A DNA stretch of 64,000 nt, from positions 62,001-126,000 of the forward strand of contig JAIXQP010000028.1 in assembly GCA_027485675.1 (NCBI GenBank). Reading direction: 5' to 3'. The notes under the pieces are model-generated. The model was not told the DNA's origin. It did no database searches and saw only the letters and a list, made by a program, of their open reading frames with translations. The translations under genes and the position numbers were made by a program. The stretch is from Terriglobales bacterium (GTDB lineage: Bacteria > Acidobacteriota > Terriglobia > Bryobacterales > Bryobacteraceae). Positions within the stretch are counted from its first letter, which is position 1. Each line of letters starts with the position of its first letter. Shown here piece after piece: positions 52,532 through 61,343 of the stretch.

Positions 52532-52550
52532 GGGGCGGTCCTCCCGCCCC
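52532..52550 (+). terminator. Weak hairpin after the PEP-CTERM gene
   Basis: GGGGCGG and CCGCCCC pair around TCCTC, 26 bp past the stop. No T run follows directly (an A7T4 run comes 10 bp later), so this is only a possible terminator. The rest of 52551-52677 is non-coding leader DNA with no further feature that I can name. Confidence 0.35.
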
Positions 52551-52677
52551 GAAGTCCCCAAAAAAATTTTCGCCATCCCTATATCAATCTCCTCTGCCGT
52601 GTCCCTCTACAGGCAGGAACTACGCAATCGAACTCGGAACTCGAATCTCCGGGTCGTGATTTGTTCCTTTGGATCAC

Positions 52678-52682
52678 AGGAG
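52678..52682 (+). promoter_or_regulatory. Ribosome binding site fixing the start at 52689
   Basis: AGGAG six bases before ATG 52689. An in-frame ATG at 52599 has no such site and no leader peptide after it, so the shorter product is chosen. Confidence 0.75.
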
Positions 52683-52688
52683 ACCAAC

Positions 52689-53771
52689 ATGAAGATCATG
52701 AAACTCGCCACCCTCGGCGCCTCGCTCGCGGCCAGCGCAGCTCTGGCCATCGACGTATCCCCGCAGCAGCTCAAGTCGCTCTGCGAGACCTCCCCCATGA
52801 ACACCGTGGCGGTTAACTCGCCGATCAAGGTGTCCAACTTCAGCACCCGGGTCAACGTCACCACCGGATGCCGCATCGTCTTCGGCTTCGACGCGCGGCT
52901 CGAAGGCGACTCCATCAACATGGGCTTCGCCGGTCCCGTCGTCTTCCAGGGCGGCCTCAAGTCGGGAGTCATTCTGACCAAGGCCCTCATCGAGGCCCCC
53001 TCGGTCACCTTTGACCTCGCCGGCGGCGAAAACATCGTCTCCCTCGGCGAATCCACCGTTCGCGCCACCACCGGCAACGTGGTCATCGCCGCTGGCCCCA
53101 TCTCCCAGGTCGCGATCATCAGCCGCTTTGCCACCCGCACCCAGGCCATCCTCGCCGCCGGTTCGGTGCAAATCTCCGGCGCCGGTAAGCTCGATGCGCA
53201 GATTGCCGAAACCACCGTGCAGGGCAACGCCGGCATCTCCATCAATGCCTCTGGCGAAGAGCTGACCCTCGCCATCGGCGGTTCCAACCTCATCGCTACC
53301 AACGGCCCCATCGCCATCACCGGCCCCGGCCGTCAGGCCACGTTCGACTACGCTCGCGGCATCATGCGCGCTGGCAACGGCGTCACGGTGAACCTTTCTG
53401 GCTCCGAAGGCCAGATTGCCATGCAGAACGTCACGGTGAACGCGGGCCTCGGCTCGGCCAGCTTCATCACGGCGCTCGGCGGCGCTCGCCCGGCCAAGTC
53501 GGTGATCGTCTCTTCGAACATCACCTCGGGTGGCTCGGTCACCGTGCAGGCCTCGAACGCCGGCCAGAGCGGCGAAGCGGCTCTCGAAAGCTCCCGCGTC
53601 ACCGCCACCGGCGACGTCGTCGTCCGCAGCGGACCGCTGGGCACCACCAACATGAAATTGAACACGGTGCGCTCCAGCACTCTGGTCGGCGCCTACACCG
53701 GCCCGTCCGGCTCCTGCACCGCCGAAGGCAACACCATTGTCTCCCCGGCTCGGCAGCTCTGCTTGCCGTAA
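52689..53771 (+). CDS. Secreted repeat protein, probable parallel beta-helix, 360 aa
   Basis: Signal peptide MKIMKLATLGASLAASAALA. The mature chain has ~20-residue imperfect repeats rich in Gly, Ala, Val, Thr, Ser (SVTFDLAGGENIVSLGESTV, RATTGNVVIAAGPISQVAII, GNAGISINASGEELTLAIGG, GGSVTVQASNAGQSGEAALE), the look of a parallel beta-helix or solenoid. Cys occur only near the ends (SLCETSP, TTGCRIV, SGSCTAE, RQLCLP), so the solenoid may be capped by disulfides. I do not recognise a family. Single-gene transcript with a strong RBS, a 182-bp leader and a textbook terminator, which suggests an abundant product. Confidence 0.8.
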   Translation: MKIMKLATLGASLAASAALAIDVSPQQLKSLCETSPMNTVAVNSPIKVSNFSTRVNVTTGCRIVFGFDARLEGDSINMGFAGPVVFQGGLKSGVILTKALIEAPSVTFDLAGGENIVSLGESTVRATTGNVVIAAGPISQVAIISRFATRTQAILAAGSVQISGAGKLDAQIAETTVQGNAGISINASGEELTLAIGGSNLIATNGPIAITGPGRQATFDYARGIMRAGNGVTVNLSGSEGQIAMQNVTVNAGLGSASFITALGGARPAKSVIVSSNITSGGSVTVQASNAGQSGEAALESSRVTATGDVVVRSGPLGTTNMKLNTVRSSTLVGAYTGPSGSCTAEGNTIVSPARQLCLP

Positions 53772-53806
53772 ACGCGCAGCACGGAAGCTCGCGGTCTTTC
53801 GGGAAG

Positions 53807-53842
53807 AGCCCGTCTCGCCGGAATCGGCGAGGCGGGCTTTTT
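53807..53842 (+). terminator. Rho-independent terminator of the secreted repeat protein
   Basis: Arms 53807-53820 and 53825-53838 (14 bp, one G-T pair, loop GAAT) followed at once by TTTTT. Confidence 0.92.
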
Positions 53843-53861
53843 GTATTCCGACTACCCCGCC

Positions 53862-53917
53862 AAAAAGCGCAAGGGCCTGTTTTCCCCTCATACAGTGGCG
53901 GAAAACAGGCCCTTGCG
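53862..53917 (-). terminator. Rho-independent terminator of the third receptor
   Basis: An 18-bp perfect inverted repeat (53868-53885 and 53900-53917) with a 14-base loop, 20 bp beyond the receptor stop. On the minus strand the stem is followed by CTTTTT (53862-53867). Confidence 0.92.
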
Positions 53918-53937
53918 GTTGGTTGTTTGGCTACTGG

Positions 53938-56900
53938 TTAGAAACCCAGCCGCAGGCCAAAACGGAACTTCCGTTCGTCGCTCGCGCTGGTAATCGCCAT
54001 GAAGTTGTTCGGGTTCGTCACCACGCCGGCCGCGTTCACGGCCATGTTGCTGACGTTCGCCGCCGGGTTACCGAAGCGAGGCGTATTGGTGAAGTTAAAC
54101 GCTTCCGCCTTGAACTGGAGCACAAACCGCTCGCTCAACTGGAAGTCTTTAAACATCGCCAAATCCGCCTTCTGGAAGCCCGGACCCCGCATCGAGTTCC
54201 GGCCCATTGTGCCATAGCGGAACGTGCCCGCCGGACGCTGGAAGTTCGGATCGCGGAACGAGTTGATCGAGTAGTACTGCGACCCCGGCCCCACGTCCCC
54301 AATCTTCACAATCTCGCCAATCTGGTCGGCAGTTTGGAAAGACCCGGGAGCGTTCAACGAAGCATCCGACGCCGTCACCGTAAACGGCGTACCGCTGTAA
54401 GCCGAGTAGATGCCGTTCAACCGCCAGCCGCCGAACACCTTGTCCGCCACGCCGTTCATGTTCATCGCCTTGCCCTTACCGAACGGGAGTTCGTAAACCC
54501 AGCTCATCACGAACATGTGTGTCCGGTCATAGCCCGCCAAGCCGCGGTTGCGGCGAAGGTCGCTCTCGATATTCGTCAGCGGCAGACCCGCCCACCCATC
54601 GTCGTCGCTCATGTTGATCGCCTTCGACCACGTATAAGCGCCCTTCACAAACAGGCCCTTCGACATCGACTTGTTCACGGCCGTCTGCAGCGAATGGTAG
54701 TTCGCATTGCCCCAGCCATCCCACATCAGGGCTTCAATCAGCCGGTTCTGCGTCCGCACCAGCGGACGGCCCTGCGGACCAGTCCCAATCGGTGCGGCGT
54801 TGATGTCCCGGTCCAGGAACTGCCGGACCGTCTGGTTGCCCACATAGCCCACCGACAAGAGGAAATCGGCCGGCAGCCGGCGTTCGAGCGTATAGTTCCA
54901 GCTGTGGATGTAGCCGCGATTGATCTGTCCGCCCCAAGGGCTGCGCGGTCCCATGTTCACCGTCGGCGGCAGCGGCACCGTCCCGGAGCTGATGTCCGGC
55001 AGCGGCACTTCCGGAATCCCCCGGCTCAACGTCCCGAAGAAACCGAACTGCGTCGGCGCTACCCAAGTGGCGGCAACCGTAGACGGATACAAGCCGCGTA
55101 GCGGCCGCGAAAGCACCATCGGGTTATAGCTCACGCTGTAGCCCGCCCGCATCACCGTGCTGTCGTCCAAACGCAGCGCAAAGCCGATCCGCGGAGAGAA
55201 CAGCGCCTTCGACGTCGACATGCCATTCGCCGCCGGGATGTTCCCCACGCCGCCAATCGTCACCAGGTTCGTCGCCGGGTCCCACCGCTCCACGCCCCGG
55301 CCCTCGGCCCGGGTCATCAGCGGATAGTACTCCCAACGCACGCCCAAGTTCACCGTCAGCTTCCGGTTCACCTGCCACCGGTCGCGGAAGTACAGCCCGT
55401 GCTGCCATTCCCGCGTCGTCATGTCGAAGTTCTGTACCGACTTGGCGCCGCTGCCGAGAATGTCGAGCAAGCCCGCCGCGTAGGTGTGCGGAGCGCGCGC
55501 CACTTGACCCAACAACACGACCGCATTGCCGGTCGGCACCAGGTTGCCGCGCGGATTCGCAATCTCCGGCTGCCAGTGGTTCATCGCGTGGCGGATGATG
55601 TCCACGCCCCACCGCAGCTCGTGCGCGCCCTGAATCTTCGAGAAGTTCGTCGAAAAGGTGTAGGAGTTATCCGCGTAGAAGTTCGGATTCGAACCCGTGC
55701 AGTTGCCCCACGCCGTAAACCCATTGTTCAAGCACGGCTGGCCCGAGTAGCGGATGTCGTCCGGACGCGTCCGGCCGCCGTTCGTCCCGGGAATGCCCCA
55801 GATCTCCGAACCCCAGTTCTTGCCGTAGTCCGGACCCGTCGCTTCGTTCGAAAACTTCGTGTAGCCGAAGATCCCGTCAATCAGAAACGTCGGCGTCGCC
55901 GTGTAGTTGTAGCCGAACGTCGGAATGTCCACCCGCGTCTTCGCCTGCCCAATCTGGCCCAGGCCCGGACCCGTCAACTCGCCCAACGCCCCGGCGCCCA
56001 GCACCGGAGCTTTCATCAGCGAGTACTTGCCCCAAACCATCAACTTTTGATTTACGCTGTAGTTCGACTTGATGTCGTACTGGTCGCGCGTCAGCGCCAG
56101 CGTGGCCGAAGAGAAGAAGTTGCCCGTCGTGTTGAACGCATCCTGCGCCGGCTGGTTCGGCAGCGGCGCCAACGCCTGCACCTTCGTCCAGATCGGCGAA
56201 AAACGCGCCGCCGGAATCCGGTTATTCGGAAACGGCGTCCGGTTGGCGCCGTTCGGCTCGCCCGTCAGCGGGTCGAAGATGTTGCCCAGCGCCGCATACG
56301 CCGAAAAATCTCCCGCGCGCATATCGGCCGGCGGTGTCGCGAAGTTGCCAAACTGCGCCGTCCGCTCCGACGTCCGCTCATAGCTGAAGAAGTAGAACAG
56401 CTTGTTCTTGATGATCGGACCACCCACCGTGAAACCCGGGATGTTCACAATCGACTTCGGCAGCCGCGGCTTGTTGATGTTCTGCTGGAAGAAGTACGGC
56501 CGCGCATACAGGTGCTGGTTGTCGTGATACCAGAACGCCGACCCCCGCAACTGGTTCGTGCCCGACTTCGTCGCCACCGTCACCGCCGCGCCGCCCGCCA
56601 TACCCTGCTCGGCGTCAAACGACGACGTCGAAATGTTCACCGTCTCAATCGATTCCACCGGCGGGTTGTACACCGTGTGGTGCGGCAGCCAGATGTAGAC
56701 ATTGATCGCCCCGTCCACCCGCGTATTGTTGTTGTTCCGGTTCGTACCGTTCACGTTGGTCGTTAGCGACCGGCCCGGCGAAGAGCCCACCGAATTCTGA
56801 AACGCCGCCGGCGTCGCCCCTGGCACCAGGTTAATCATGCTCTGGAAGTTCCGGTAGTTCGGCAGCGGCAGCTCCACCACGGTCTTCGAAGCAATCTCGG

Positions 56901-57315
56901 CCCGCGTATCGGAGCGGTCCGTCTGCAACGTCGCCGCCGAAGCCGAAACGGTGATCTTATCGCTCACCTGGCCCACTTCGAGCTTGGCTTCCACACGCGT
57001 CACGCTGTTGATCGTCACCACAATGCCCGTCCGGCTCAGGCTGCGGAAACCCGCCGCCGTCACCACCAGGTCATACGTACCGGCCGTCAGATTGACGGCG
57101 CTATAACGGCCCTGCTCATCGGCCTTCACTTCGCGCGTCGCGCTCGTGGCCGTGTTGGTCAAGGTAATCTGAGCGCCCGGAACCGCGGCGCCCGTGGGAT
57201 CTTCGACGGCGCCCACAATCGATCCGTAAAGGACCTGGGCGCTGGCTGGTGGACTCAAGGACACGGACAGACAAACTGCCGTAGCGAAGCACACGAATCG
57301 TGTCTTCCAATTCAT
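53938..57315 (-). CDS. TonB-dependent receptor, Oar type with carboxypeptidase-regulatory-like domain
   Basis: 1125 residues from ATG 57315, which has GGAG 9 bases upstream; an ATG at 57330 has none. Signal peptide NWKTRFVCFATAVCLSVSLS to PASAQ. Beta-sandwich domain at ~27-110 (GSIVGAVEDPTGAAVPGAQI), plug (SDTRAEIASKTVVELPLPNY), barrel ending RKFRFGLRLGF. Third paralogue in the window, with its own transcript closed by the terminator at 53862-53917. A 13-bp dyad TCGCT-CGA-AGCGA lies just before the longer start (57331-57343). No partner enzyme is encoded beside it. Confidence 0.93.
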   Translation of the reverse strand: MNWKTRFVCFATAVCLSVSLSPPASAQVLYGSIVGAVEDPTGAAVPGAQITLTNTATSATREVKADEQGRYSAVNLTAGTYDLVVTAAGFRSLSRTGIVVTINSVTRVEAKLEVGQVSDKITVSASAATLQTDRSDTRAEIASKTVVELPLPNYRNFQSMINLVPGATPAAFQNSVGSSPGRSLTTNVNGTNRNNNNTRVDGAINVYIWLPHHTVYNPPVESIETVNISTSSFDAEQGMAGGAAVTVATKSGTNQLRGSAFWYHDNQHLYARPYFFQQNINKPRLPKSIVNIPGFTVGGPIIKNKLFYFFSYERTSERTAQFGNFATPPADMRAGDFSAYAALGNIFDPLTGEPNGANRTPFPNNRIPAARFSPIWTKVQALAPLPNQPAQDAFNTTGNFFSSATLALTRDQYDIKSNYSVNQKLMVWGKYSLMKAPVLGAGALGELTGPGLGQIGQAKTRVDIPTFGYNYTATPTFLIDGIFGYTKFSNEATGPDYGKNWGSEIWGIPGTNGGRTRPDDIRYSGQPCLNNGFTAWGNCTGSNPNFYADNSYTFSTNFSKIQGAHELRWGVDIIRHAMNHWQPEIANPRGNLVPTGNAVVLLGQVARAPHTYAAGLLDILGSGAKSVQNFDMTTREWQHGLYFRDRWQVNRKLTVNLGVRWEYYPLMTRAEGRGVERWDPATNLVTIGGVGNIPAANGMSTSKALFSPRIGFALRLDDSTVMRAGYSVSYNPMVLSRPLRGLYPSTVAATWVAPTQFGFFGTLSRGIPEVPLPDISSGTVPLPPTVNMGPRSPWGGQINRGYIHSWNYTLERRLPADFLLSVGYVGNQTVRQFLDRDINAAPIGTGPQGRPLVRTQNRLIEALMWDGWGNANYHSLQTAVNKSMSKGLFVKGAYTWSKAINMSDDDGWAGLPLTNIESDLRRNRGLAGYDRTHMFVMSWVYELPFGKGKAMNMNGVADKVFGGWRLNGIYSAYSGTPFTVTASDASLNAPGSFQTADQIGEIVKIGDVGPGSQYYSINSFRDPNFQRPAGTFRYGTMGRNSMRGPGFQKADLAMFKDFQLSERFVLQFKAEAFNFTNTPRFGNPAANVSNMAVNAAGVVTNPNNFMAITSASDERKFRFGLRLGF

Positions 57316-57453
57316 CAAAGGATTCTCCATTCGCTCGAAGCGAGACTAAGGTTGGGATTGTGAAGGGATCTCCCTGGCCCAAAGACGGAGTGGCCAGGAC
57401 TGGACAGGGGTGGGAAAGACCGCGTAAACAGATCTTAAGGATACCCTAACCGC

Positions 57454-57837
57454 TCACCCCGCCGCGTCCGTCATCATCTCCTTCAATACCGTCTCCACCT
57501 CCGCCGCCACCGGCGCCAGTTCTGCCACCCCGAAGCTCTCCATCAGCGCCGAAGGCAGCAACGTCGCCAGCGTATACCCGCCGTCTTTCCCGTACACCGA
57601 AATCCGGCACGGCAACGCCGTCGATACCGCCGGATGCGCATCCAGCACCCGCTTGGCCTGCACCGGGTTGCACACCTCGAAGATGGTGCACTCCGATCCC
57701 AACTCCACCGACTTCTTCCGCATCGTCTCCGCCAGATTATGGACGGTCAAAATCCCAAACTTGTGCGCGGCGGCCGATTCCTCCAGCCGCCGCTGGATCT
57801 CGGCAAACGGCAGCTTCGATTCAACTGTAAAGAGCAT
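57454..57837 (-). CDS. DUF302 domain protein
   Basis: 127 residues, single domain. MLFTVESKLPFAEIQRRLEE and KFGILTVHNLAETMRKK match the DUF302 opening; IFEVCNPVQAKRVLDAHPAV and ALPCRISVYGKDGGYTLATL its second half. DUF302 proteins are small cytoplasmic alpha-beta proteins of unknown role, sometimes linked to redox or stress genes. It starts 15 bp after the large propeller/Ig gene and is probably co-transcribed with it. Confidence 0.88.
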   Translation of the reverse strand: MLFTVESKLPFAEIQRRLEESAAAHKFGILTVHNLAETMRKKSVELGSECTIFEVCNPVQAKRVLDAHPAVSTALPCRISVYGKDGGYTLATLLPSALMESFGVAELAPVAAEVETVLKEMMTDAAG

Positions 57838-57852
57838 GCCCGCAGCCTATCA

Positions 57853-60800
57853 CTACGGCAGCAGCCACGCTCCCGCCGCCCGCCACGGGCTCACCACGTT
57901 GCCGAGCGTACTCGCCGCCGTCCAAATCACCTTCGGCCCGCTGAACCCGTTCTTGAACGTCACATTCAGCGAAATGCTCAACGTATCCCCGCTCCGGTTC
58001 ACCACCGAACCAAACGCGTTAATCCGGCACTGGCTGTTCTCAATACTCCCCGAACCCGGCAGCGGAATCGACTGCGCCTGCAAACCGTTCCCGTTATCCG
58101 GAATCAGCAACAACGTATTGCCGGGCGCGAAGTAGGCAAAGTAGCAAGCCCCCGCCCCATCGAGCGCCGTATTGATCAGCCCCCACACCGTCTGCAGATT
58201 CGTATGGCTCCCCTGCGCCCGGTAGCTAAAGCTCAACACCGTGTTCGTCGCCGTCCCCGCCGCCGGGTTCGCCGTGCTCGAGCTCGGAAACGTCACCGCC
58301 CCCCCGGGAATGTCGTACACCCCCACCGTCCGCCAACCCGTGTTCAACTCATCCGTCGTCCGCGCCGCCGCGTACAGCACCTTACCCCCCGTGAACCCGC
58401 CCACAAACTGCGTGTTCAGCGAAAGCGTAATCGAATTCCCCGACGTCAACGCCGACGAGAGTCCCGCGTTAATCCGGCACTGCGAATTCTGCACAAACCC
58501 CGTATTCCCCGCGCCCAGCGTCAGCGGCGCCGATAACCCCGCCGCCGGCCCCGCGTCGTTCACGAGATAAAGCACCCGCTGCGGCACCGAATACGCCACA
58601 TAACAGCCCTGCCGGCCGTCGAGCGACGAGTTGATCAACAGGTTGATCACCCCCAGCCGGCTCAGCCCATCCGGATGCGACACCGAAAACGAAAAGTTGG
58701 ACGCGGTCCCCTGACCCGCCAGCGGAAAACTCCCCGTAATCACCGGCGGCCCGCCCCGCACCTCCAGGTTGATCGCTCCCCCGCCCAAACTCGTAAACCC
58801 GCCAATGTTCACCGACAGCGTCGCCAGGCCCGTCCCCGGACCCAGCACCAGGTTGCACGTCGCGACGCCGTCCCCGCCCGTCAGCGCTGCCCCGTCCGGC
58901 CCCGCGCACTGCGCCGTCGGCCCGCTCCCCGGCGTATTCGCCGTAAACGCCCGCAGCGAGACGTTCGGAATCGCCTGCCCCGCCTGCGGCCCGGAAACCA
59001 CCACCACCCGCACCCGCACCGCGTCCGCAATCGTCGAACCCGCCGACCCGGTCAACAGGTTCCCCGTTGGCGCCAACCGCTCCACCAGCGGCGGCGAAGC
59101 CAGCCCGCCTCCCAGCAGTTGCCCCAGAATCGTCGTCAGCAGAAAGTTCACCGTCCGTCCGCCCGCCGACGCCGCAATCGTCTGCTGCGCGTACGAACTG
59201 CCCGCCGGCACCCCGGTCGCAATGAACCCCACCGCCGTCCGGCCCTCGGCATCCGTAATGCCCGTGCACGTCCCCCCGGAACAGGTCAGCCCCGTCAGCA
59301 GCGTCCCGTTCGCCGTCGAGGTGTTAAAGGTGCCCGCCCCCGAGACCAGCGAGAACGTCACCGGCTGCCCCGCCAGCGGCACGCCCGCCGCATCGCGCAG
59401 CACCACCGTCAACGGCTCGGTAATCTGAAACTGCTCCTGCACAATCTGCCCCTGCCCCCGGACAATCGTCAGCGTGTTCCCCGAACTCGTCGAACCCGCC
59501 ACGGTGCTCAGTTGATAGGTCGCCGCCGGCGCCGTACCCGCCTGCGCCGTCACTTGAAACGACGTGATCGTCCCCGGCGTCTGCACCGTGGTCTGCGCAA
59601 ACCCCTCGGCGTCGGTAAACACCGTCGCCGCGCCCACCGGCGCCGCCGGCAGATTCGACGAGAAGTTCACGGCCACATTGCTCAACGGCCGCCCCGTCGC
59701 ATCCGTCACCCGCGCCATCACCGGCAAAAACGCGGAACCCACCGTTGTCGATTGCACCGTGTTGTAGGCCAGAATCGCCGCCGGAGTCCCCGTCGCCGCC
59801 GCCGCCCGGAAGTACATCGGCCCCGGCTCGGCCGGCGACATCACCGTGCCGTTTGGGGTCCCCGCCGGCGGCGTCACCGTGTTATCCAACCGGTACAGCG
59901 ACTCCGCCGTCAGCAGATAAAGGTTCCGCGGCGTCGGCGTCTCAAGGGACGTCGTAATCGCGATCACGCGCTCCGGCGTCCCCAGGTTGCCGATCTGCGC
60001 TGGATTGATGGTCAGGGGATCTACGCTCACCTCGTACAGCGAGTTTGTCTGCGCCGAAGTTGCATACACCCGGTTACTCCGCGCCACCACGAGCGAGGTC
60101 AACGTCACAAAGAAATTCGGAAACGTGCCCGAGAGGGTAAGCCCGGGCAAAGCAATCCGGAACAGAGAGGCTCCGGTCTGCGGCGTCTCATTCACGGCCA
60201 ACGCATGCAGCCCGTCCGGGGTGAACACCAGTTGCCCCGGACGCCCATTCACCGCCAGCTCCCGCCGAATCGTCAGCGTCCCCGGGTCGATCTCATAGAT
60301 CCGGTTCGGCCCCGTCACGTAAATCAGACCATTCAAACCGGTAGCGATCGAATTCACGGACGGCAGCAGCAGCGGATTCGCCACCAGCGTATTGGTTTCG
60401 AGGTTCACGGCGGTCACCTGCCCGCTCGAAAGCACGAAGGCCCGCTTCGAGTCCCGCGCCACGGCCACGTCAATTGGGTTCGGTGTCGGCAGCGTCGCCA
60501 CCACCGTATCGGCCGCGGTCTCGATGACGGAGAGCGAACTCCCCAGCACCAGCAGCCGCTGCCCGTTCGGCGTCATGGTTGCCGCCACGGCCTGCGTCAG
60601 ACTCAGATTCCTGACCAGGGCAAACGGAATCGCCGAGTTGACCACCCGCACGGTATTCCCCGCCGACCGCGCCACCATATAGAACTTACTCCCGTTCGGA
60701 TGCACGAAGAAATACTGAGCTCCGTTTGGCGCTTCGATGGTAGGGAAGGGAAGAAACGGATTGACCGTATATGGGACTACCGCATTGCTCAGCCCCGACG

Positions 60801-60876
60801 GGCCCGGCAGGATAAACAACTGAGGTTGCGCGGCGGCGGAAAAAACGCAAAAAAGGAGAGCGAGAAAGAGGCGCAA
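57853..60876 (-). CDS. Large secreted protein: YVTN-like propeller, Ig-like domains, twin C-terminal modules
   Basis: 1007 residues. Signal peptide MRLFLALLFCVFSAAAQ. Residues ~50-330 are YVTN/SMP-30-like propeller strands (AATMTPNGQRLLVLGSSLSV, DVAVARDSKRAFVLSSGQVT). Around 370-640 are two bacterial Ig-like (Big_1 type) domains (VMARVTDATGRPLSNVAVNF; VVLRDAAGVPLAGQPVTFSL). The last ~260 residues hold two copies of a ~120-residue module: LGVINLLINSSLDGRQGCYV / VWGLINTALDGAGACYFAYF, each with NSQCRIN and a later KV(L/I)xxAA, and a Trp-containing end. I have seen this module only in acidobacterial surface proteins by memory. Probably an adhesin or matrix protein. Confidence 0.82.
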   Translation of the reverse strand: MRLFLALLFCVFSAAAQPQLFILPGPSGLSNAVVPYTVNPFLPFPTIEAPNGAQYFFVHPNGSKFYMVARSAGNTVRVVNSAIPFALVRNLSLTQAVAATMTPNGQRLLVLGSSLSVIETAADTVVATLPTPNPIDVAVARDSKRAFVLSSGQVTAVNLETNTLVANPLLLPSVNSIATGLNGLIYVTGPNRIYEIDPGTLTIRRELAVNGRPGQLVFTPDGLHALAVNETPQTGASLFRIALPGLTLSGTFPNFFVTLTSLVVARSNRVYATSAQTNSLYEVSVDPLTINPAQIGNLGTPERVIAITTSLETPTPRNLYLLTAESLYRLDNTVTPPAGTPNGTVMSPAEPGPMYFRAAAATGTPAAILAYNTVQSTTVGSAFLPVMARVTDATGRPLSNVAVNFSSNLPAAPVGAATVFTDAEGFAQTTVQTPGTITSFQVTAQAGTAPAATYQLSTVAGSTSSGNTLTIVRGQGQIVQEQFQITEPLTVVLRDAAGVPLAGQPVTFSLVSGAGTFNTSTANGTLLTGLTCSGGTCTGITDAEGRTAVGFIATGVPAGSSYAQQTIAASAGGRTVNFLLTTILGQLLGGGLASPPLVERLAPTGNLLTGSAGSTIADAVRVRVVVVSGPQAGQAIPNVSLRAFTANTPGSGPTAQCAGPDGAALTGGDGVATCNLVLGPGTGLATLSVNIGGFTSLGGGAINLEVRGGPPVITGSFPLAGQGTASNFSFSVSHPDGLSRLGVINLLINSSLDGRQGCYVAYSVPQRVLYLVNDAGPAAGLSAPLTLGAGNTGFVQNSQCRINAGLSSALTSGNSITLSLNTQFVGGFTGGKVLYAAARTTDELNTGWRTVGVYDIPGGAVTFPSSSTANPAAGTATNTVLSFSYRAQGSHTNLQTVWGLINTALDGAGACYFAYFAPGNTLLLIPDNGNGLQAQSIPLPGSGSIENSQCRINAFGSVVNRSGDTLSISLNVTFKNGFSGPKVIWTAASTLGNVVSPWRAAGAWLLP

Positions 60877-60950
60877 GGATAGCTCCGGGGGATGGACGCG
60901 AGCGTGACTTCACTCTACCAGATGCGCCACCGGCCAATCCTGTTTCCTCT

Positions 60951-61250
60951 TCACTGCCAGTGGATATTCGTAAACAGAAGGAGGCCGCCGAACACGAGCG
61001 CGGCGAAGACCAGCGGTGCCGCCGCCGAAACCAGTGCCGCCCCCAGCCACTGCCCCTGGCCCGGCCCCATCCGGTACGACCACAGGAGCAGGCTCAGCGC
61101 CAAAGCACCGGAGCCGAACAGGATGGCCTTATGCCGCCACGTGTCGCCCGCACTGCTGGCGCCCAGCAGGTTGCCCAGCCAAAAGAACAGGATCAGCGAA
61201 CCGCCAATGCCCGTCACCCCGTAGTAACCAAACCGAAGAATCAGTTCCAT
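60951..61250 (-). CDS. Small integral membrane protein, 99 aa
   Basis: Three hydrophobic segments (about 12-32, 42-58, 70-93), starting IGGSLILFFWLGNLLG and ending in LVFAALVFGGLLLF. No motif or family recognised. It lies 75 bp upstream of the large propeller/Ig gene on the same strand and is divergent from the DUF3142-like lipoprotein gene. The coding call rests on the clean membrane pattern. Confidence 0.6.
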   Translation of the reverse strand: MELILRFGYYGVTGIGGSLILFFWLGNLLGASSAGDTWRHKAILFGSGALALSLLLWSYRMGPGQGQWLGAALVSAAAPLVFAALVFGGLLLFTNIHWQ

Positions 61251-61343
61251 ACCCGGCAGGGCGCAACGCGAGCTTCCATTCGATCACCCGTAAAATTCTT
61301 TCGCCGTTTCTGTGCCGTGAACTATCCTGTAAGTGCCGGTCGC

